The notes: generated from the sequence alone by a model not told the origin. A stretch of DNA of 64,000 nt from Adiantum capillus-veneris (GCA_014529385.2 CM043960.1:123965043-124029042); one strand, 5' to 3'. Counted from the first letter of the stretch, positions 34,085 to 47,611 are shown. Program-made: numbers and translations.

Positions 34085-35523
34085 CTACGCCTGAAGCACT
34101 TGGCAGTGTACTACATGACTGCCACTCTTGCTTCTCCCCGAAATGTTAGACCAGAGATTACTGACAACACTTTTGAAATGCCCCTTTCCTCCCATGTTTT
34201 CCCACAGCTGTGCGCTGTTGTGCATGTTTGCGACGTCCACAAGCACCATGCTCAAGTTGTTCCTTACAACACACAATTTGCCCCCAAGGGGAACCATTGC
34301 AGCTGCTTCAAATGCCTGAGAGTTGCCCAAATGAAGCTTGCTGTCTACTGATTTGTTCCACAGCCCAGTCGCATGGTCAAATACCCTCAACCTGCACCCA
34401 TCTGGACAATCAAGAGCATACAATCGCCCATTGAGAGACGTACAAGGATTGCGCCAACCAGCCACCATTCCATCGAAAATAGGCGACCAGTGATTTGAGG
34501 CAGGTGAATACACTTCACTCATCACCTGTCTATGGGTGCCAAGCCCTTTGACAAACCATTCCCCTCTGTAAACTACGCCTATGAATGGAACCATAGCTGT
34601 GCTCATGTCCGATATAAAACACCACTTGTTTTTGTTAGGATCAAACATTTCTGCAGACCTAAGAGACCGCTGAATGCCCTCACATTCACCTCCGGCCACA
34701 TACAGGCAATTGTTTATCACACAACTGGCAAAAAAGTGGCGTCGCCTCAGCATCTCTGGGGCATGATGCCACCTGTTAGTTCTTGGACTATAGTATACAA
34801 CCCTCCTCATGGATCCCTTCAACCTATCCTTACCTCCAAATAAAAAAAGGAGGTATCCACACAGGACCGCACTCCCAAAGCCAAGCACCTCCGAATATTC
34901 AGCTGGTATTGGCGGCAGAGGTTGCCACACCTGATATTTGGGGTCAAATGTGTGCCAAGCAACACGTCCATCTCGATCCCGCTTAATCACATAGATCCAT
35001 TCTTCTGCAATACCGAGCTGGATTCTTTGAGAAAAGTAGTAGTTGCTTGTGAGGAGGCGGTACCACTTTCTGCAAACCAGACGGAGTTTTCTATGGAAAA
35101 GACGAGGAACTCGAAGTAAACAGGCGACGACCAAGTCATTAGGGAGGCCTGGGATGAGGTCTGGAGGGAGCTTCTTTCTCTCCCCCTTAGGAACTCTGTT
35201 TCTTTTCGGCTGAATGCTCGGCTTCAAGTCTGGTTGCACACAGTGCCTTGCGCCTGGAACAAGCCTCTTGGCTCCCACTGCTGTGATTGCATCTACTCTG
35301 CAATAACACGCAGATGTATCCACCTGAAACGTGAGAAAAGCTAGAATTAACCAGCAGTAAAAAACCTTTTCAAAACTGTTCCTGTAATGCACAACCAAGT
35401 GCCTCCTCTGCTTGCATGAGAAAACAACTTTGCAGAGAATATAGAGGACTTCCAAATCATGACGAGCATGTCACAACCGTGCCATCCCCCAATTGAACAA
35501 GCTCTTACCCTAATGTCGTACAT
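34085..35523 (-). CDS. F-box/kelch-repeat protein, At1g55270-like
   Basis: Two exons: 35509-35523 (ATG and four more codons, M-Y-D-I-R) and 34085-35323, joined across a 185-bp intron with GTAAGAG donor and TTTCAG acceptor, in phase. The product is 417 residues, close to the plant family length. A cysteine-containing N-terminus (VDTSACYCRVD) is followed by an F-box at about residues 61-105 (LIPGLPNDLVVACLLRVP, LRLVCRKWYRLL). Kelch repeats follow with GG doublets (LFLFGGKD, LYVAGGECEG) and the paired Tyr/Trp positions of blades. The C-terminus ends HVVHCQVLQA as in the Arabidopsis protein I recall. F-box proteins are substrate receptors of SCF (SKP1-Cullin) ubiquitin ligases, and kelch blades bind the target. 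The frame is uninterrupted, unlike every mobile gene nearby. The longer frame start at 35455 runs through the intron and is rejected. Confidence 0.93.
35324..35508 (-). other. Intron of the F-box/kelch gene
   Basis: On the minus strand it begins GTAAGAGC and ends CACGTTTCAG. It splits the gene after codon five. Without it the upstream frame reads into unrelated hydrophobic codons. Confidence 0.8.
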
Positions 35524-36573
35524 AAAATGCCATAAGCTCACCACCAGTTACTTGTCACTTGGCAGTATAACTGGCTTATGAGAAGACCCGAGCTACATCT
35601 CAATGACATGATTTGCACCTTATGGAACATATGGGTACCTCTCTGTCCAGGCTGGCAATGAATTCACAGTGCGTTACGAGGATATCCATTCTTTACTGCA
35701 TAAAGCTTAGCAGTTCTTTCCCTGCATACTATTGCTGCTTATAAGCCTGTCCACAAAATGAAGAAGGCTGCCAACCAAGGAATCCTCCAAACCAAGCTGG
35801 ATGTCCCATGCATGGCATGTGCCACAAGTGCGAACATCTCTTCTAAACCAAGCATCCCAATTCACAAGATATGAATGTGATGATGCATTTTATGCAGTTG
35901 AAATTGAGTGAGTACGATGATTCACTCGATCACCATGGCTGCAAACTTATGCAAAATTGCGAAGGCACTCAGCACGGTACGGCAGTTTCGGAACAAGTGT
36001 GTTTGTGCAAAAGATTGTTTAAGTGTTGCTGTATGTGGTATTTCCAGTCGACATATTCTTTGTGCGTACGAAATTTAGAACAACTTAGCAGCACTTTGCA
36101 AGAAGAGTACCAGGGCAGGCTGGAGACCACGATGCATGACGCGGGGAAGCAGGGCTCGCCTTTGTATTCTGCCCTCAATCCACCACTCCAGTCTTCAAGA
36201 TCGGATCACATTTGCGCAAATTGAAAATGTACATCGTTTTGCGCACGGTCAGAAAACCTCAATCAAGAGATGTCCGCTGCCATCGTTGCCACACTGAGGT
36301 CGCCTTTCCTTCCCCCGTCTGACTTGCAAGTGCGGAAATTCCCAGTAACGTGAAATGAGCACGTAGAGAGTGGGCAATGTGCGCGTTTCCGGGCTCTTGA
36401 GGAATTGGATGCATATATGGGTGCCCACCACTCTGAGCAGCTCGCTAGCCCTAGGTACGACTCTCTCTCTCTCTCTCTCTCGTCTCAAATACGCAACATT
36501 CTCTCTCCTCTATGCACACAGCTATACTTCGCTTAGGCTTCGCAGAATTCTAGGGAATGGGCCGAACTTCTAG

Positions 36574-36609
<36 letters not shown>

Positions 36610-36758
36610 TCTCTGAGCAAAGGTGTGCTAGTGCTAGAGCGCGTGTGGGTAGGAGAAACACAAGCTTCAGCTTTTATGCATTTGCTGCTGTGCTGCATCC
36701 TAATGTGACAAGAAAATCAAAACAAATCTATTGATGTCCAAACATCACCACTACTGTA
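35524..36758. other. Upstream region of the kelch gene
   Basis: This should hold the 5' UTR and promoter of the minus-strand gene. TC (36461-36481) and GA (36577-36607) microsatellites lie about 1 kb upstream of the ATG. Pyrimidine-rich tracts of this kind are common in plant 5' leaders. No other gene is seen. Confidence 0.4.
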
Positions 36759-36980
36759 CAGTGTTCGGGAAAAATGTGTCTCAGCTTAATATCAATATCG
36801 TGCCGTTTTCAATTTCCAAAATGCCTGTTGACCACAAGGGAAAAGGAGAAATTCCGCCCCAAAATAGAGAAAAATAGTGTAAAAACCTAAAAAAGTAACC
36901 TAATTTTCTAAATTTTCCTCTTGGCAAATTCAAGGAAAGGCATTTTGTATGTTTGGGAAAATGATTTTTCCCGAACACTG
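36759..36980. mobile_element. hAT-type MITE, copy 2
   Basis: A 222-bp element has near-perfect terminal inverted repeats (CAGTGTTCGGGAAAAAT at the left, ATTTTTCCCGAACACTG at the right). The flanking 8-mers CTACTGTA and CCACTACA match at five of eight positions, and all differences are transitions, so they fit an aged target duplication. The interior is the reverse complement of the copy at 8490-8698. It lies about 1.2 kb upstream of the kelch gene start. Confidence 0.88.
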
Positions 36981-38525
36981 CCACTACATCAACTAAAAGT
37001 TAAGGTAGAGACAACTCCCTTATTAAAGTCCCAATCTCACATGGAGAGATGGACTGACCCGGGACCCCAAATTGACCTTAGGTTGTCTCTACACACCGGT
37101 TGCCCAAGTTTGTGCAGTAGGTGCACTAGCTTACGTGGAGGCCATTGGGCGCAAAAATAATAGTCGAATGATAAGGGAGGTGGACAAAAAGTCGAGCAAA
37201 CAAGATGCCCATCCACACATGGGTGGACGTTGAAAGCGATGACCCCACTCTTCAAAACAGTGTCTGCAAACAATGGGCTAAGCACCATATCTTGATTCAT
37301 TTGCATGATAATTATCTCCTCTTGATTAATCATTTAATTTTACGCTAATTGATTCGATCGATGGATTATTTTGATCTCAAATGATCAATTAATTGAATGG
37401 TTACTTCGAGTATTATGTTATTTTGCAATAGTCTCTGTGTGTTTTTAGACTCATTTCTTGTCTTTTTGGCATTACTAAACTGCAAAATAAAAGCACCTAC
37501 TTTTCTCATTGATTGTCTCTGTGCATAGTCCTCATCGTCAGCTTTCACTAGAGCCATAACCACAAAATTTGAGCTCTGTTAGTTCCATTAATTATTTCCT
37601 AATTACCTTGTCTGTATGTATGAGGGTGTGAGCCTCTTCCTATTAAAGAATAAAACAATTTTGGTTGACCCTCTCACCACTCTAGCCCATGAGGCTAATT
37701 GGGTAACCTCTATGTCCTAAACTTGGAGAGTAGAGGTCATGGGGTCAGTTCGCTAATTTGATTTATGGGCACCCAGTTTGCTAGTTTGATTTTTTTGGGT
37801 CATTGTGATTGAATTGCTACTTGATTTTGTTGGCGTAATCTCAGTCGTAAATTCTACTTCAATGGGTTATTGAGCCCGGTGGACCTAGTTCTCATGGGCA
37901 CCCACTTTTTTGTACCGGTAGCGAGGCGCCGACTCAAGCTCAATAGCACAACAATGATGTGCATTTCATTGATGAGTACACCACAATAGTCTAAGCATGG
38001 GAAATTCTAGAGCAAAAAATTGGTTCCAAGACCAAGAAAAGCACAAGAAAAACTTGTACAAATCGACTATGCTTCAAGGGGAAGCCATTAGCACAAGCTT
38101 ATCTTGTTCGATTTTATGCATCGTTGAGCCACATCTAGCAAATGGTATGTGGCATGTTGAATTTTTGTCTCATCTTCATGTAGCTCACACAAACAAAAAC
38201 ATTGATGCTAATTTGAGAGCCACGGCTCAACTGCATTTGCAATGCAGTTATGTAGGAATCCATTATACTTTGGGGGGTTCAGGTCTTTAATTCTTCATCT
38301 TGGACCCTTTGTGTCGGATTGCAAGGGCCTTGCTATGCATCGTGTGCGAGCCATTGAGGCTGCAAACACGCAACCTAGATGTAGGCAATCTCAACAAATG
38401 CAGTCGGTCTGTCACTCACCTCTATGTAGCAGTATGAGGGAAACTCATGTACGCAAAGAGGAAGAAGTCCACAACTCCTGCTCGACCACTACGCCGTTGA
38501 TGTACCATCGTGTTGCTCTATGTTG
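36981..38525. other. No recognisable gene
   Basis: Open frames at 37997-38290 and 38242-38520 show no family motif. Confidence 0.4.
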
Positions 38526-38630
<105 letters not shown>

Positions 38631-38970
38631 TCATTAAAACTAATATCTAATACTCCCAACTGATTTTCTCATGTTAAACTGATCATTTAATATGGGGAAG
38701 TGCCAGGGGAGTAAAAGCTAGAATATTGGTAAGACTGCCAAACTGGTCTCTGTTAGGGATCCAAAGGGGGACAATCTGCAAAAGAGCAATGTGCTTCAAT
38801 GGGGCTTAAAAGACCTAAGGTTCAACCCCATTAAGACTTCCATAGGCTAAAGTTCCTAACTTTTAATTGTATAGTCCAAAGGCCAAATTAGGGGAAATAT
38901 TGGATAGTCATTAAAAAGTCTTCCCACATCCCTAGGAAGGAGGGGGTGAGCCCTTATTGTAGGGGATGAG

Positions 38971-38976
38971 AGAGAA

Positions 38977-39011
<35 letters not shown>

Positions 39012-39030
39012 CACACACACACACACACAC
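38971..39030. repeat. AC microsatellite inside the Gypsy 5' LTR
   Basis: A tract of about 60 bp with one GC interruption, at the position where the 3' LTR has 118 bp (51607-51724). Confidence 0.9.
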
Positions 39031-39442
39031 CAAAGATCCCCCTTTACACAAAAGGAATACTGGACACATGTCAGGCTCCTAGGCCAGTTGCCCCCAAGCT
39101 CCCCTCAAATCCTATTGGATGGCCATAGAGGTGGACCGATGAGAATTAGGCTAGAGTAAATTTAGTCTAATCAATTTTTAAAATGCTTGATAAAAGAACC
39201 AATGGAAATTAAGCTCCCTAGAAGACTATTGGACAGTCTACCAAGGGGTCCAATGAGCATCCAGCAACCCTATGGCTTGCCTGATTCCTATTGGCCAGAA
39301 ACTAAGAGGTCCAATGAGAGTTTAATTGAATTATTTAATTACCTAAATCTCTCACAAAAGGGAAAAGGGGGACACTTGTCAAAAGGCTATCAATTATGCT
39401 TTTAATTTGTGATTGGCTAAGCTTTACAGGAGCCAATGGGAG

Positions 39443-39521
39443 TGTCAGGAAATAAGACATAGCTAAATAGATAATTGAGTAGATTACTTAATGGAGAGAG
39501 ACAGATTTACATACACGAGAT

Positions 39522-39570
<49 letters not shown>

Positions 39571-42500
39571 CACGATATACGTGGTTCACCCAATGTGGGC
39601 TACGTCCACGGGAAAGCAGCCACTCAATGGCTTTAGTACTTCAAAAGAAGAAGTAGTTTACAAAGGGATTATACCCTTAATGGAGCTCTCGCCTTGCTTC
39701 ACTCTCACCACCTCACACTCACCTTGTTGCATCAACTTCACACTATGAAATGTGTGTAGAAATGGCCTTCTTTTATAGGCCAAAAGGGCTGCCCTCTCTT
39801 ATGAGAGGCAGCCATGTGTAGTTGCCCTTGTGTGAATAAGTCCAAATCGGACCCTCCAATCCGCCCATGTGTGGCCGCCCTTGAGAAGACAAGCCCGCTT
39901 TTGAATTCTGCCACCGGCCATTGACTACTGGCCACCGGCCAACTGACTGTTGTTTTCCGACCACTTTCCGGCCGCCGTCCGGCCATAATATTTCGGCGAA
40001 AAGGAATATTCCGACGAGGGAAAAAAAAAGTCTCGGGGGCTTCCGCCCCCAAGGCCCCTAAAGTTGCCCCTGATTTTTTACTGTGAAAAACTTGGTTTCT
40101 GGTGAGTGATTTTCCTTCACGCACGATGGCTTCTCCTCATAATGGGGGCCTTACAAATGTGCGTTTTTACCACAGAAAATTACAAGGGTAAATCAGGCTC
40201 CATACTTAACAATCTCCCACTTGGAGATTGATCTCCAAACCAAACCTATCACTGCTTTCCATTTTGGCTTCTTATCCTTGAATTCCGATTGAAGATGAGC
40301 AAAAGCTCAACTTCTCCTTGTTGACCACCTTTGTAAACATGTCTGCAGGATTTTCACTTGTATGCACCTTTCCTAGCTTTAGCTGTCCCTCTTCCAAAAG
40401 AGTGCGTATGAAGTGATATCTCACCTCAATGTGCTTTGTCCTTGAATGAAAGGCTGAGTTCTTCGCAAGATGGATAGTGATTTGGCTATCACTGTACAAG
40501 ACACAATTGTCTTGTTTGAATCCAAGCTCTTCTAAGAATCTGTGAAGCCACATAATTTCTTTGCTTGCCTCCGTCATTGCTACATACTCTGCTTCCGTGG
40601 TAGAAAGTGAAACCACTTTCTGCAGCTTTGAAGCCCAGCTTACTGCTGTGCCTCCAACCGTGAACACATAGCCAGTAGTGCTCCTTCGAGTATCTTTGTC
40701 ACCTGCCATATCTGCATCAGCATACCCTTCTAGAAAAATATCAGTTTCTCCAAAATACAAAGAATTTGTTGTTGTCCCTTTTAGATACCTAAGTATCCAC
40801 TTCACAGCTTGCCAATGCTCTTTACCTGGGTTGTCCATGAACCTACTCACAACTCCCACTGCATGTGCAATGTCTGGCCTTGTCCAGACCATAGCATACA
40901 TTAGAGAACCTACCGCTGCAGCATATGGAACTTTAGACATATAGTCTATCTTCTCTTGTGTCTTTGGACACATATCCTTTGTTAGTTTAAAGTGACCAGC
41001 CAAAGGTGTAGAAACTGGTTTTGCATTTTGCTTTGCAAACCTTTCTAGTACCTTCTTGATGTAATCTTCCTGAGATAGCTTTATTGTCTTCTTCGTCCTG
41101 TCCCTTGATATTTTCATACCAAGTATCCTCTTTGCAGCACCTAAATCTTTCATTGAAAAAGATTTAGACAGTTCCTCTTTTAGGTCTTTGATGTCCTGCA
41201 TGTTAGCACTTGCAATCAACATGTCATCAACATACAACATTAGGATGATAAATTTCCCATCTCCCAAATTCTTCGTGTAGACGCAGTGATCTGAGTTGCC
41301 TCTTGTGAATCCATGATCCAACATCCATCGATCAAACTTCAAGTACCATTGTCTTGATGCTTGCTTTAAACCATACAAGCTCTTCTTTAATCTGCAAACC
41401 ATTTTCTCCTTACCTTTTACTTCATACCCCTTTGGTTGAAGCATGTAGATTTCCTCCTCTAAGTCACCGTGAGGGAATGCCGTATTTACATCCATTTGCT
41501 CGAGATTTAGATCATGAGCAGCCACAAGGCTTAAGACAAGCCTAATTGAGTTAATTTTTACAACAGGAGAAAATATTTCATTGAAGTCAATACCTTTATT
41601 TTGAGAAAAACCTTTTACCACAAGCCTAGACTTGTACCTTTTCTTCCCACCTTCTTCTTCCTTCACCTTGTACACCCATTTGTTTTGAAGTGCCCGCTTA
41701 CCTTTAGGCAACTCAACCAATTTCCATGTTTGGTTGCGATGTAGTGAGTCCATCTCCACTTGCATGCTCTTCGTCCATTCTTCTTTGGATTCATGTTGCA
41801 TAGCTTCTTCGTATGATTCCGGCTCTCCAGAATCTGAGATCAAGAGATGGTTGAAGGAAGGAACAAACCTTTCTGGAGGTCTACTTGCTCTTGTAGATCT
41901 TCGGGGAATAGGTTGAGGCTCCTCATTTGGTTAACGTTGTTGCACATTGTCACCATTTGCAGTCCTTGAGTCTTCACCGTCCTCAAGCTCCATGTACTCA
42001 TCACCTGTTTCTTTTGTTTGATTTCTTTCCAAGTAATCTTTGTACATATTTTGTTCGTTAAAAATTACATCTCTACTCCTTAAGATTTTACCATCTTCAG
42101 GATTCCATAGGCGATACCCAAAGTCACCTTCTCCATATCCAATGAAGAAACACTTTTTAAACTTTGCATCTACCTTTGATCTTAGGCTTCTATCTATGTG
42201 CATGAAAGCCTCACACCCAAACACTTTGAGAAATGCATAATTCACCGGTTTACCTGTCCATGCCTCTTCTGGAACTCCCCCATCCAATGTCGTTGAGGGT
42301 GACCGATTGATTAAGTACACAGACGTACTTACAGCTTTCGCCCAAAGCTCAAGCGATAGGCCTGCGTGTAGCCGCATGCTTCATGCTCGCTCCATGATTG
42401 TCCTGTTCATCCTTTCCGAAATCCCATTTTGTTGAGGTGTCCTTGGGGTTGTCCTTTGTCTCCGAATGCCATTGCTAGCACAAAAGCTTTCAAAAGCTTG

Positions 42501-44998
42501 GCTGCAATATTCGCCTCCATTGTCGGATCTGAGGCATTTAACCTTGGTACATGTTTCATTCTCCACAAAGGCTTTCCACCTTTGAAATATGGAAAATACA
42601 TCGGATTTATTCTTCATGACATAAACCCATGTTTTTCTAGTCGCATCGTCTATGAATGTTACATAGTACAATGAGCCACCAAGTGATGGTGTACTTGCAG
42701 GACCCCAAACATCAGAATGAACCAACTCAAGTTTTTTATTTTTTCTTTCATTTCCCGATTTTTGAAATTTTACCCTCTTTTGTTTACCATAAACACAATC
42801 TTCACAGAACTCTAAGTCCACTTCTTTCAAACCTGGTAGAAGCTTCTTTGTTTGAAGGATTTGCATTCCTTTGGCACTCATATGCCCAAGTCGGTAGTGC
42901 CACACCGCACTGTCAACTTCCGTAGTTGCTACACAAGCTGAAGGTTGCGTGCTAACAGTACACAAGTAAAGTGTACTGACTTTTTCTCCCTTGGCAACCA
43001 CCAAAGATCCCTTTGAGATCTTCCACCGTTTGTTTCCGAATGCAATGTTGTGACCTTCATCGTCCAATTGTCCTGTAGAGATCAAATTTTTGCGAAGAGA
43101 AGGAACATGCCTAACATCTTTAAGCTTCCATTAATTTCCGTTAGTAGTTTTGACAGAAACTGTACCTTTGCTGACAATCTCACAAGCTTCATCATCTCCC
43201 AAGTATACATACCCAAAATTACCTTTGGTATAGTCTTGGAAATGTTGCTTGTGTGGTGTCGCATGGAATGAAGCCCTGGAATCTACTATCCAGGAATTAG
43301 ACACATTGTCTAATGAGAGAATTAGAGCATCTTGCTCTACTTTACCTGCCACATTGGCCTCCGATGTTGGCTTGTTGTCTTGAGACTCAGTTTCCTTCTT
43401 CTTCTTGGACCAGCAATCCTTCTTGACGTGGCCCTTATTGCCGCAGTTCCAACATTCAAGAACTGACTTTGTGCGTGACTTGCTCCGTCTTGAGCGATCA
43501 CAACCCTTTTGGCTTTTGAACCTCTCCTTAGGCCTTCCTCTTGTTTCCACTGACAATGCAGCACTTGATGATTCTCTTGTGATTCTTCTTCGTATTTCCT
43601 CGCTTAGGAGAACACCCACAACATCATCAAACTTAAGAGTATTTGTGGCAGAAATAGAATTACTTACAGCCATCACAAGGCTGTCCCAACTATCCGGTAG
43701 AGATGATAGTATAAGGAGAGCTCGCACTTCGTCATCGAAATTGATTTTCACCGATCGAAGTTGACTTATGTTTGTGTTAAAGTCATTTAGGTGTTCTACA
43801 ACTGAACCATTCTCTGCCATCTTTAGATTGAACAAGTGCTTCATAAGAAATACCTTATTGGATACCGATGGTTTCTCGTAGAAGTCGTCAGGTGACTTCA
43901 TCAAGTCCTTCGTGGTCTTCATCTCCGAAACATTGAAGGCCACCATTGACGCCAAGCTTAACCGGATTGTTCCCAGTGCCTTTCGATCAAGGACAATCCA
44001 TGCTTCATCTGCCATTGTTGCGGGCTTCTTCGCAAGACCACCTAGTGGCAAATAGAGGTCCTTCTGGTAGAGATAGTCTTCAATCTGCATCTTCCAATGT
44101 TGGTAGTTTTTGCCGTTGAAGTTCTCAATCTTGAGCTTCCCTTCCTCCGCCATAACTCCCAGTCAATTCAAGGAATCCTTTCCTTGAGATAATTTAGCTA
44201 TGAGCAAAACTTGCTCTGATACTAGTTGTTAGGAAATAAGACGTAGCTAAATAGATAATTGAGTAGATTACTTAATGGAGAGAGACAGATTTACATACAC
44301 GAGATTATAGATTAGAGAGAGAGAGAGAGAGAGAGAGAGTACACACGATATACGTGGTTCACCTAATGTGTGCTACGTCCACGGGAAAGCAGCCACTCAA
44401 TGGCTTTAGTACTTCAAAACAACAAGTAGTTTACAAAGGGATTATACCCTTAATGGAGCTCCCGCCTTGCTTCACTCTCACCACCTCACACTCACCTTGT
44501 TGCATCAACTTCACACTATGAAATGTGTGTAGAAATGGCCTTCTTTTATAGGCCAAAAGGGCTGCCCTCTCTTATGAGAGGCAGCCATGTGTAGTTGCCC
44601 TTGTGTGAATAAGTCCAAATCGGACCCTCCAATCCGCCCATGTGTGGCCGCCCTTGAGAAGACAAGTCCGCTTTTGAATTCGGCCACCGGCCACTGGCCA
44701 TTGACTTCTGACCACCGGCCACCGGCCAACTGACGGTTGTTTTCCAACCACTTTCCGGCCGTCGTCCGGCCATAATATTTTGGCGAAAAGGAATATTCCG
44801 ACGAGGGAAAAAAAAAGTCTCGGGGGCTTCCGCCCCTGAGGCCCCTAAAGTTGCCCCTAATTTTTGACTGTGAAAATTTTGGTTTCCGGTGAGTGATTTT
44901 CCTTCACGCACGATGGCTTCTCCTCATAATGAGGGCCTTACAAATGTGTGTTTTTACCACAGAAAATTACAAGGGTAAATCAGGCTCCATACTTAACA
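39443..44998 (-). mobile_element. Full-length Copia element, TNT1-like, nested
   Basis: It is a minus-strand element with a 5' LTR at 44227-44998 and a 3' LTR at 39443-40211. Both have TGTTA/TAACA-type inverted ends (the left copy has TGTCA). The flanking 5-bp target duplication is GGGAG at 39438-39442 and 44999-45003. The priming site, on the minus strand at about 44212-44224, reads CTAGTATCAGAGC. The polypurine tract AAGTGGGAGAT abuts the 3' LTR at 40212-40222. LTR length is about 770 bp and the two copies look very similar by eye. The insertion lies inside the 5' LTR of the Gypsy element and is therefore younger. Confidence 0.96.
40272..44153 (-). pseudogene. Copia gag-pol polyprotein with three in-frame stops
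   Basis: One reading frame from ATG at 44153 to 40272 carries, in order: gag (MAEEGKLKIENFNGKNYQHW) with a CCHC knuckle CWNCGNKGHVKKDCW; protease with the catalytic triplet altered (WIVDSRASFHAT, R in place of G); the integrase HHCC finger (WHYRLGHMSAKG, FCEDCVYG) and core (HSDVWGP, RSDNGGEY, ISERMNRT); reverse transcriptase with YVDDMLIA; and RNase H with STTEAEY and YSDSQ. In-frame stops are TAA at 43131, TGA at 42381 and TAA at 41931. No frameshift is needed, which indicates recent loss. Each stop and the protease change fit a single C-to-T or G-to-A change. Confidence 0.95.
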
Positions 44999-46146
44999 GG
45001 GAGGCCAGCATGAGTAAATAGCACGAGGGGTCCACCAAGATGAGAGAGAGGGCTGCATTTTACTCTAGCACAATGCTAGACACACACACACAACTCATGT
45101 GTGCAAGAAGAACTCCATCTCCTTCTCCAAGCATTGAGAAGTAGAGGCCTACACCAACAACTCTTGGCTATGGAATGCAAATCCAACCAAGAGCCAAGCT
45201 TCAATGGCATGCTCATCTCCTCTACCATGCTAATTACTAAGCTAAGCTATGCTATTAGAGTGATTATGTGAGGAGAATACTTCTTTCTCGTAAGGTACAT
45301 CTTCTTCCTCTCAATCTATCCTTGTTCCCTGCTAGCTCTCACCATTTATGAAGGTGTGTGAGGTCCTGGAACTGAGGCTAGGGACACTAGGTGCGTTTCT
45401 CAAGCATGATTTGGTGCATGAAACTTCCATCTTCATTGTACCAACTAGTTTTGTCAAGGAACACAAAGATTGTGTTGTACAAAAGTCTCCTTTGATGGGA
45501 GAAGCTATAATACAAAGTCTTTATGGAGGGGGACAGGCTCCATGTAAATTTAGACCTCAATTTTTGTCAATTGTTCTATTTCTCTCTCTTTTCAATGCCA
45601 AATTAGCTAGGTGCAAATTTCTATGTTGCTTTCTCAAATTAAGTACTCTCTCTATGCTCATTAGGAACTTGTTCTTAATGAAATTCTCAGTATGTTATCA
45701 ATTTCCCCTACACACAAGTTACTAGTGCATTAAATGTTACATTGGTATTAGAGCTATTGGTTTCTATTTTCTTGGTCAAGAAGAGAGGTCCTCAAGCTTG
45801 CTACAAATGGCTGGTGCTATTAACTGCAAAAGAGTAAGTAGAATAGGGGTTTTTCATCCTTGAAGCACGCCTACTTTATGTAGTTAACGGGGATACTGTT
45901 GAGAGCTATGGTCTTAATAATGGAGTCATACAGGGCTTGCCTATGGCTTAACCATTATTGAGCTATTAGAAGCTTGCCAAGAACCGGTGTTGTCTTGGCT
46001 CTGTTGAACCCTCTCTTCTATTCCTTGCAATTAATAATATTCGAGCCACGAGTATAGATGCTTGAGTGCTTACCTTTGAAGGTAAAGAGAAGTAGCAACT
46101 AGGGCTTGAAGTGCCAAAGTACAAGTAAAACCTAAAATTTTCTAGT

Positions 46147-47560
46147 ATGGCTGGCAATGGAAAAGAGATTGAAATGAATGTTGATAGCTTTGGTTTTGCT
46201 AATGAAAGAGCAACTAATGATGCCCCTATGCTTGTAAACTATCTTGTTTCTAGCTTCAACAAGCCTTGGACAATCCATCTCTCCAAGGTGAAGTGCTACA
46301 ACAATTGCGCAGCCATGGTATTCTCCAAACTCTCCACCAAGAAGAGAGAGTACATAGGAAAGCTCCTGGAGAGACTTCCAAAAGAGGACTCTCTCCGATA
46401 AGGGAAGAAGAGGATGATCCATATGAAGTGCTCAAAAATTTACTACTTGATGACGTATCTCCCTCCCAAAGGAGAACCCAAGTTTCAATGGTAGAGCCCC
46501 CACCGAAAGAACGAGAAAGAAGTGAGTCTCCTACCACCTCGGCGGAGATGGCTCCATGAAGACGGCGGCGGGTAAAACGCTCTCCAACACCCCCTAAAAG
46601 GGAGAAGACCATCGTATACTTCTCTACACCATAATTGAAAGAGGGAAGAGAGAAAACAAGCGAAGAAAAAGGTGAGAAAGAGGTCACGCTCTTCTCCATC
46701 TTCTTCGTCTGAAGAAAGTGATGGTGCAGACAAGGAGGAAAAAGGGAAGAAAAAGGCGAGAAAGAGGTCACCCTCTCCTCCATCCTCCTCATACTCTTCC
46801 TCTTTTTAAGAAAGTGATGGTGCAGCTCTTGAACCACCTAAAAGAAGAGGCCATAGGAAATCCTATGCCGCCTGGCAGAGGTCGTCCAAGCTCAAAAAGT
46901 TCAAAGAGGGAGGAAAGAACATCTCTTTCTTTACCTACGATGGCACCTTTGGTGCTACGGACACAGTCTTGGTCTTTATCCAACAATTCGATGCGGCGTT
47001 TAGAGATGAGGGCTTCATGGAGTCCTCTAAGCTACATCATGTAGCTATGCATTTTCAAAAGTCCTCCAGGCAATGGTGGTCTAGCCTACGAGCAAAGGTG
47101 AAGCTCCACAAACATGGAAAGCTTTAAGAGCTTCCATCATGAAGCAATTTTTGGCTACCTATACCAAAGACAAAGTACTCATCGAATGGTGAAGCTTGAA
47201 GCTCTCTCCCTACAAATCTATTCATAAATATGTAGACAAGTTTTGGGATTTACACCTCAAAGCCACTGTCTTCAAAAAGATGGATTTTGGAGAGTAAGAA
47301 CAACAATTTTGTGCGGGTTTAACTGAGGATATAGCGGAGTATGTTAACTTCCAAAGGCCACGCACCATATCTGCAGTCATACACCATACCATGGTGGCTT
47401 CAAGAATCAACTTCCAAAAAGGGGCTAAGAAAAATCTTAAGCCAGAGAAAACAAGGACTGTAACGAACCTAAGGGGAAGGACAACGTGCAAAAGCCTCCA
47501 AAAGGCAATGCCAATAAACAAAGCTTAGGAGAAGGGAGTTTATAAAGGCAAAAATAAACT
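46147..47560 (+). pseudogene. Gypsy gag, broken
   Basis: Beyond the primer site the plus strand carries a decayed gag. The N-terminal part (MAGNGKEIEMNVDSFGF) is followed by a Ser/Arg/Lys-rich stretch that is imperfectly duplicated at about 46674-46810 (GRKRS-type, then SSSSEESDGAD). The retrotransposon gag core is SFFTYDGTFGATD, VFIQQFDAAF and AMHFQKSSRQWWSSL. It continues after a frameshift near 47097 as APQTWKALRASIMKQF and then YVDKFWDLHLKAT. Several stops occur. Gag would build the particle. This copy cannot encode a full-length protein. Confidence 0.78.
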
Positions 47561-47611
47561 CTCTCTTGAAGAGATAGAGAGTTCTTGGAAAGATAACCGT
47601 TGTTTCAAGTT

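Noticed and set aside
35324-35455. Extending the kelch protein N-terminus to 35455
   Set aside because: These codons lie in the intron, start with unrelated hydrophobic residues and precede a clear TTTCAG acceptor at the conserved VDTSAC start.
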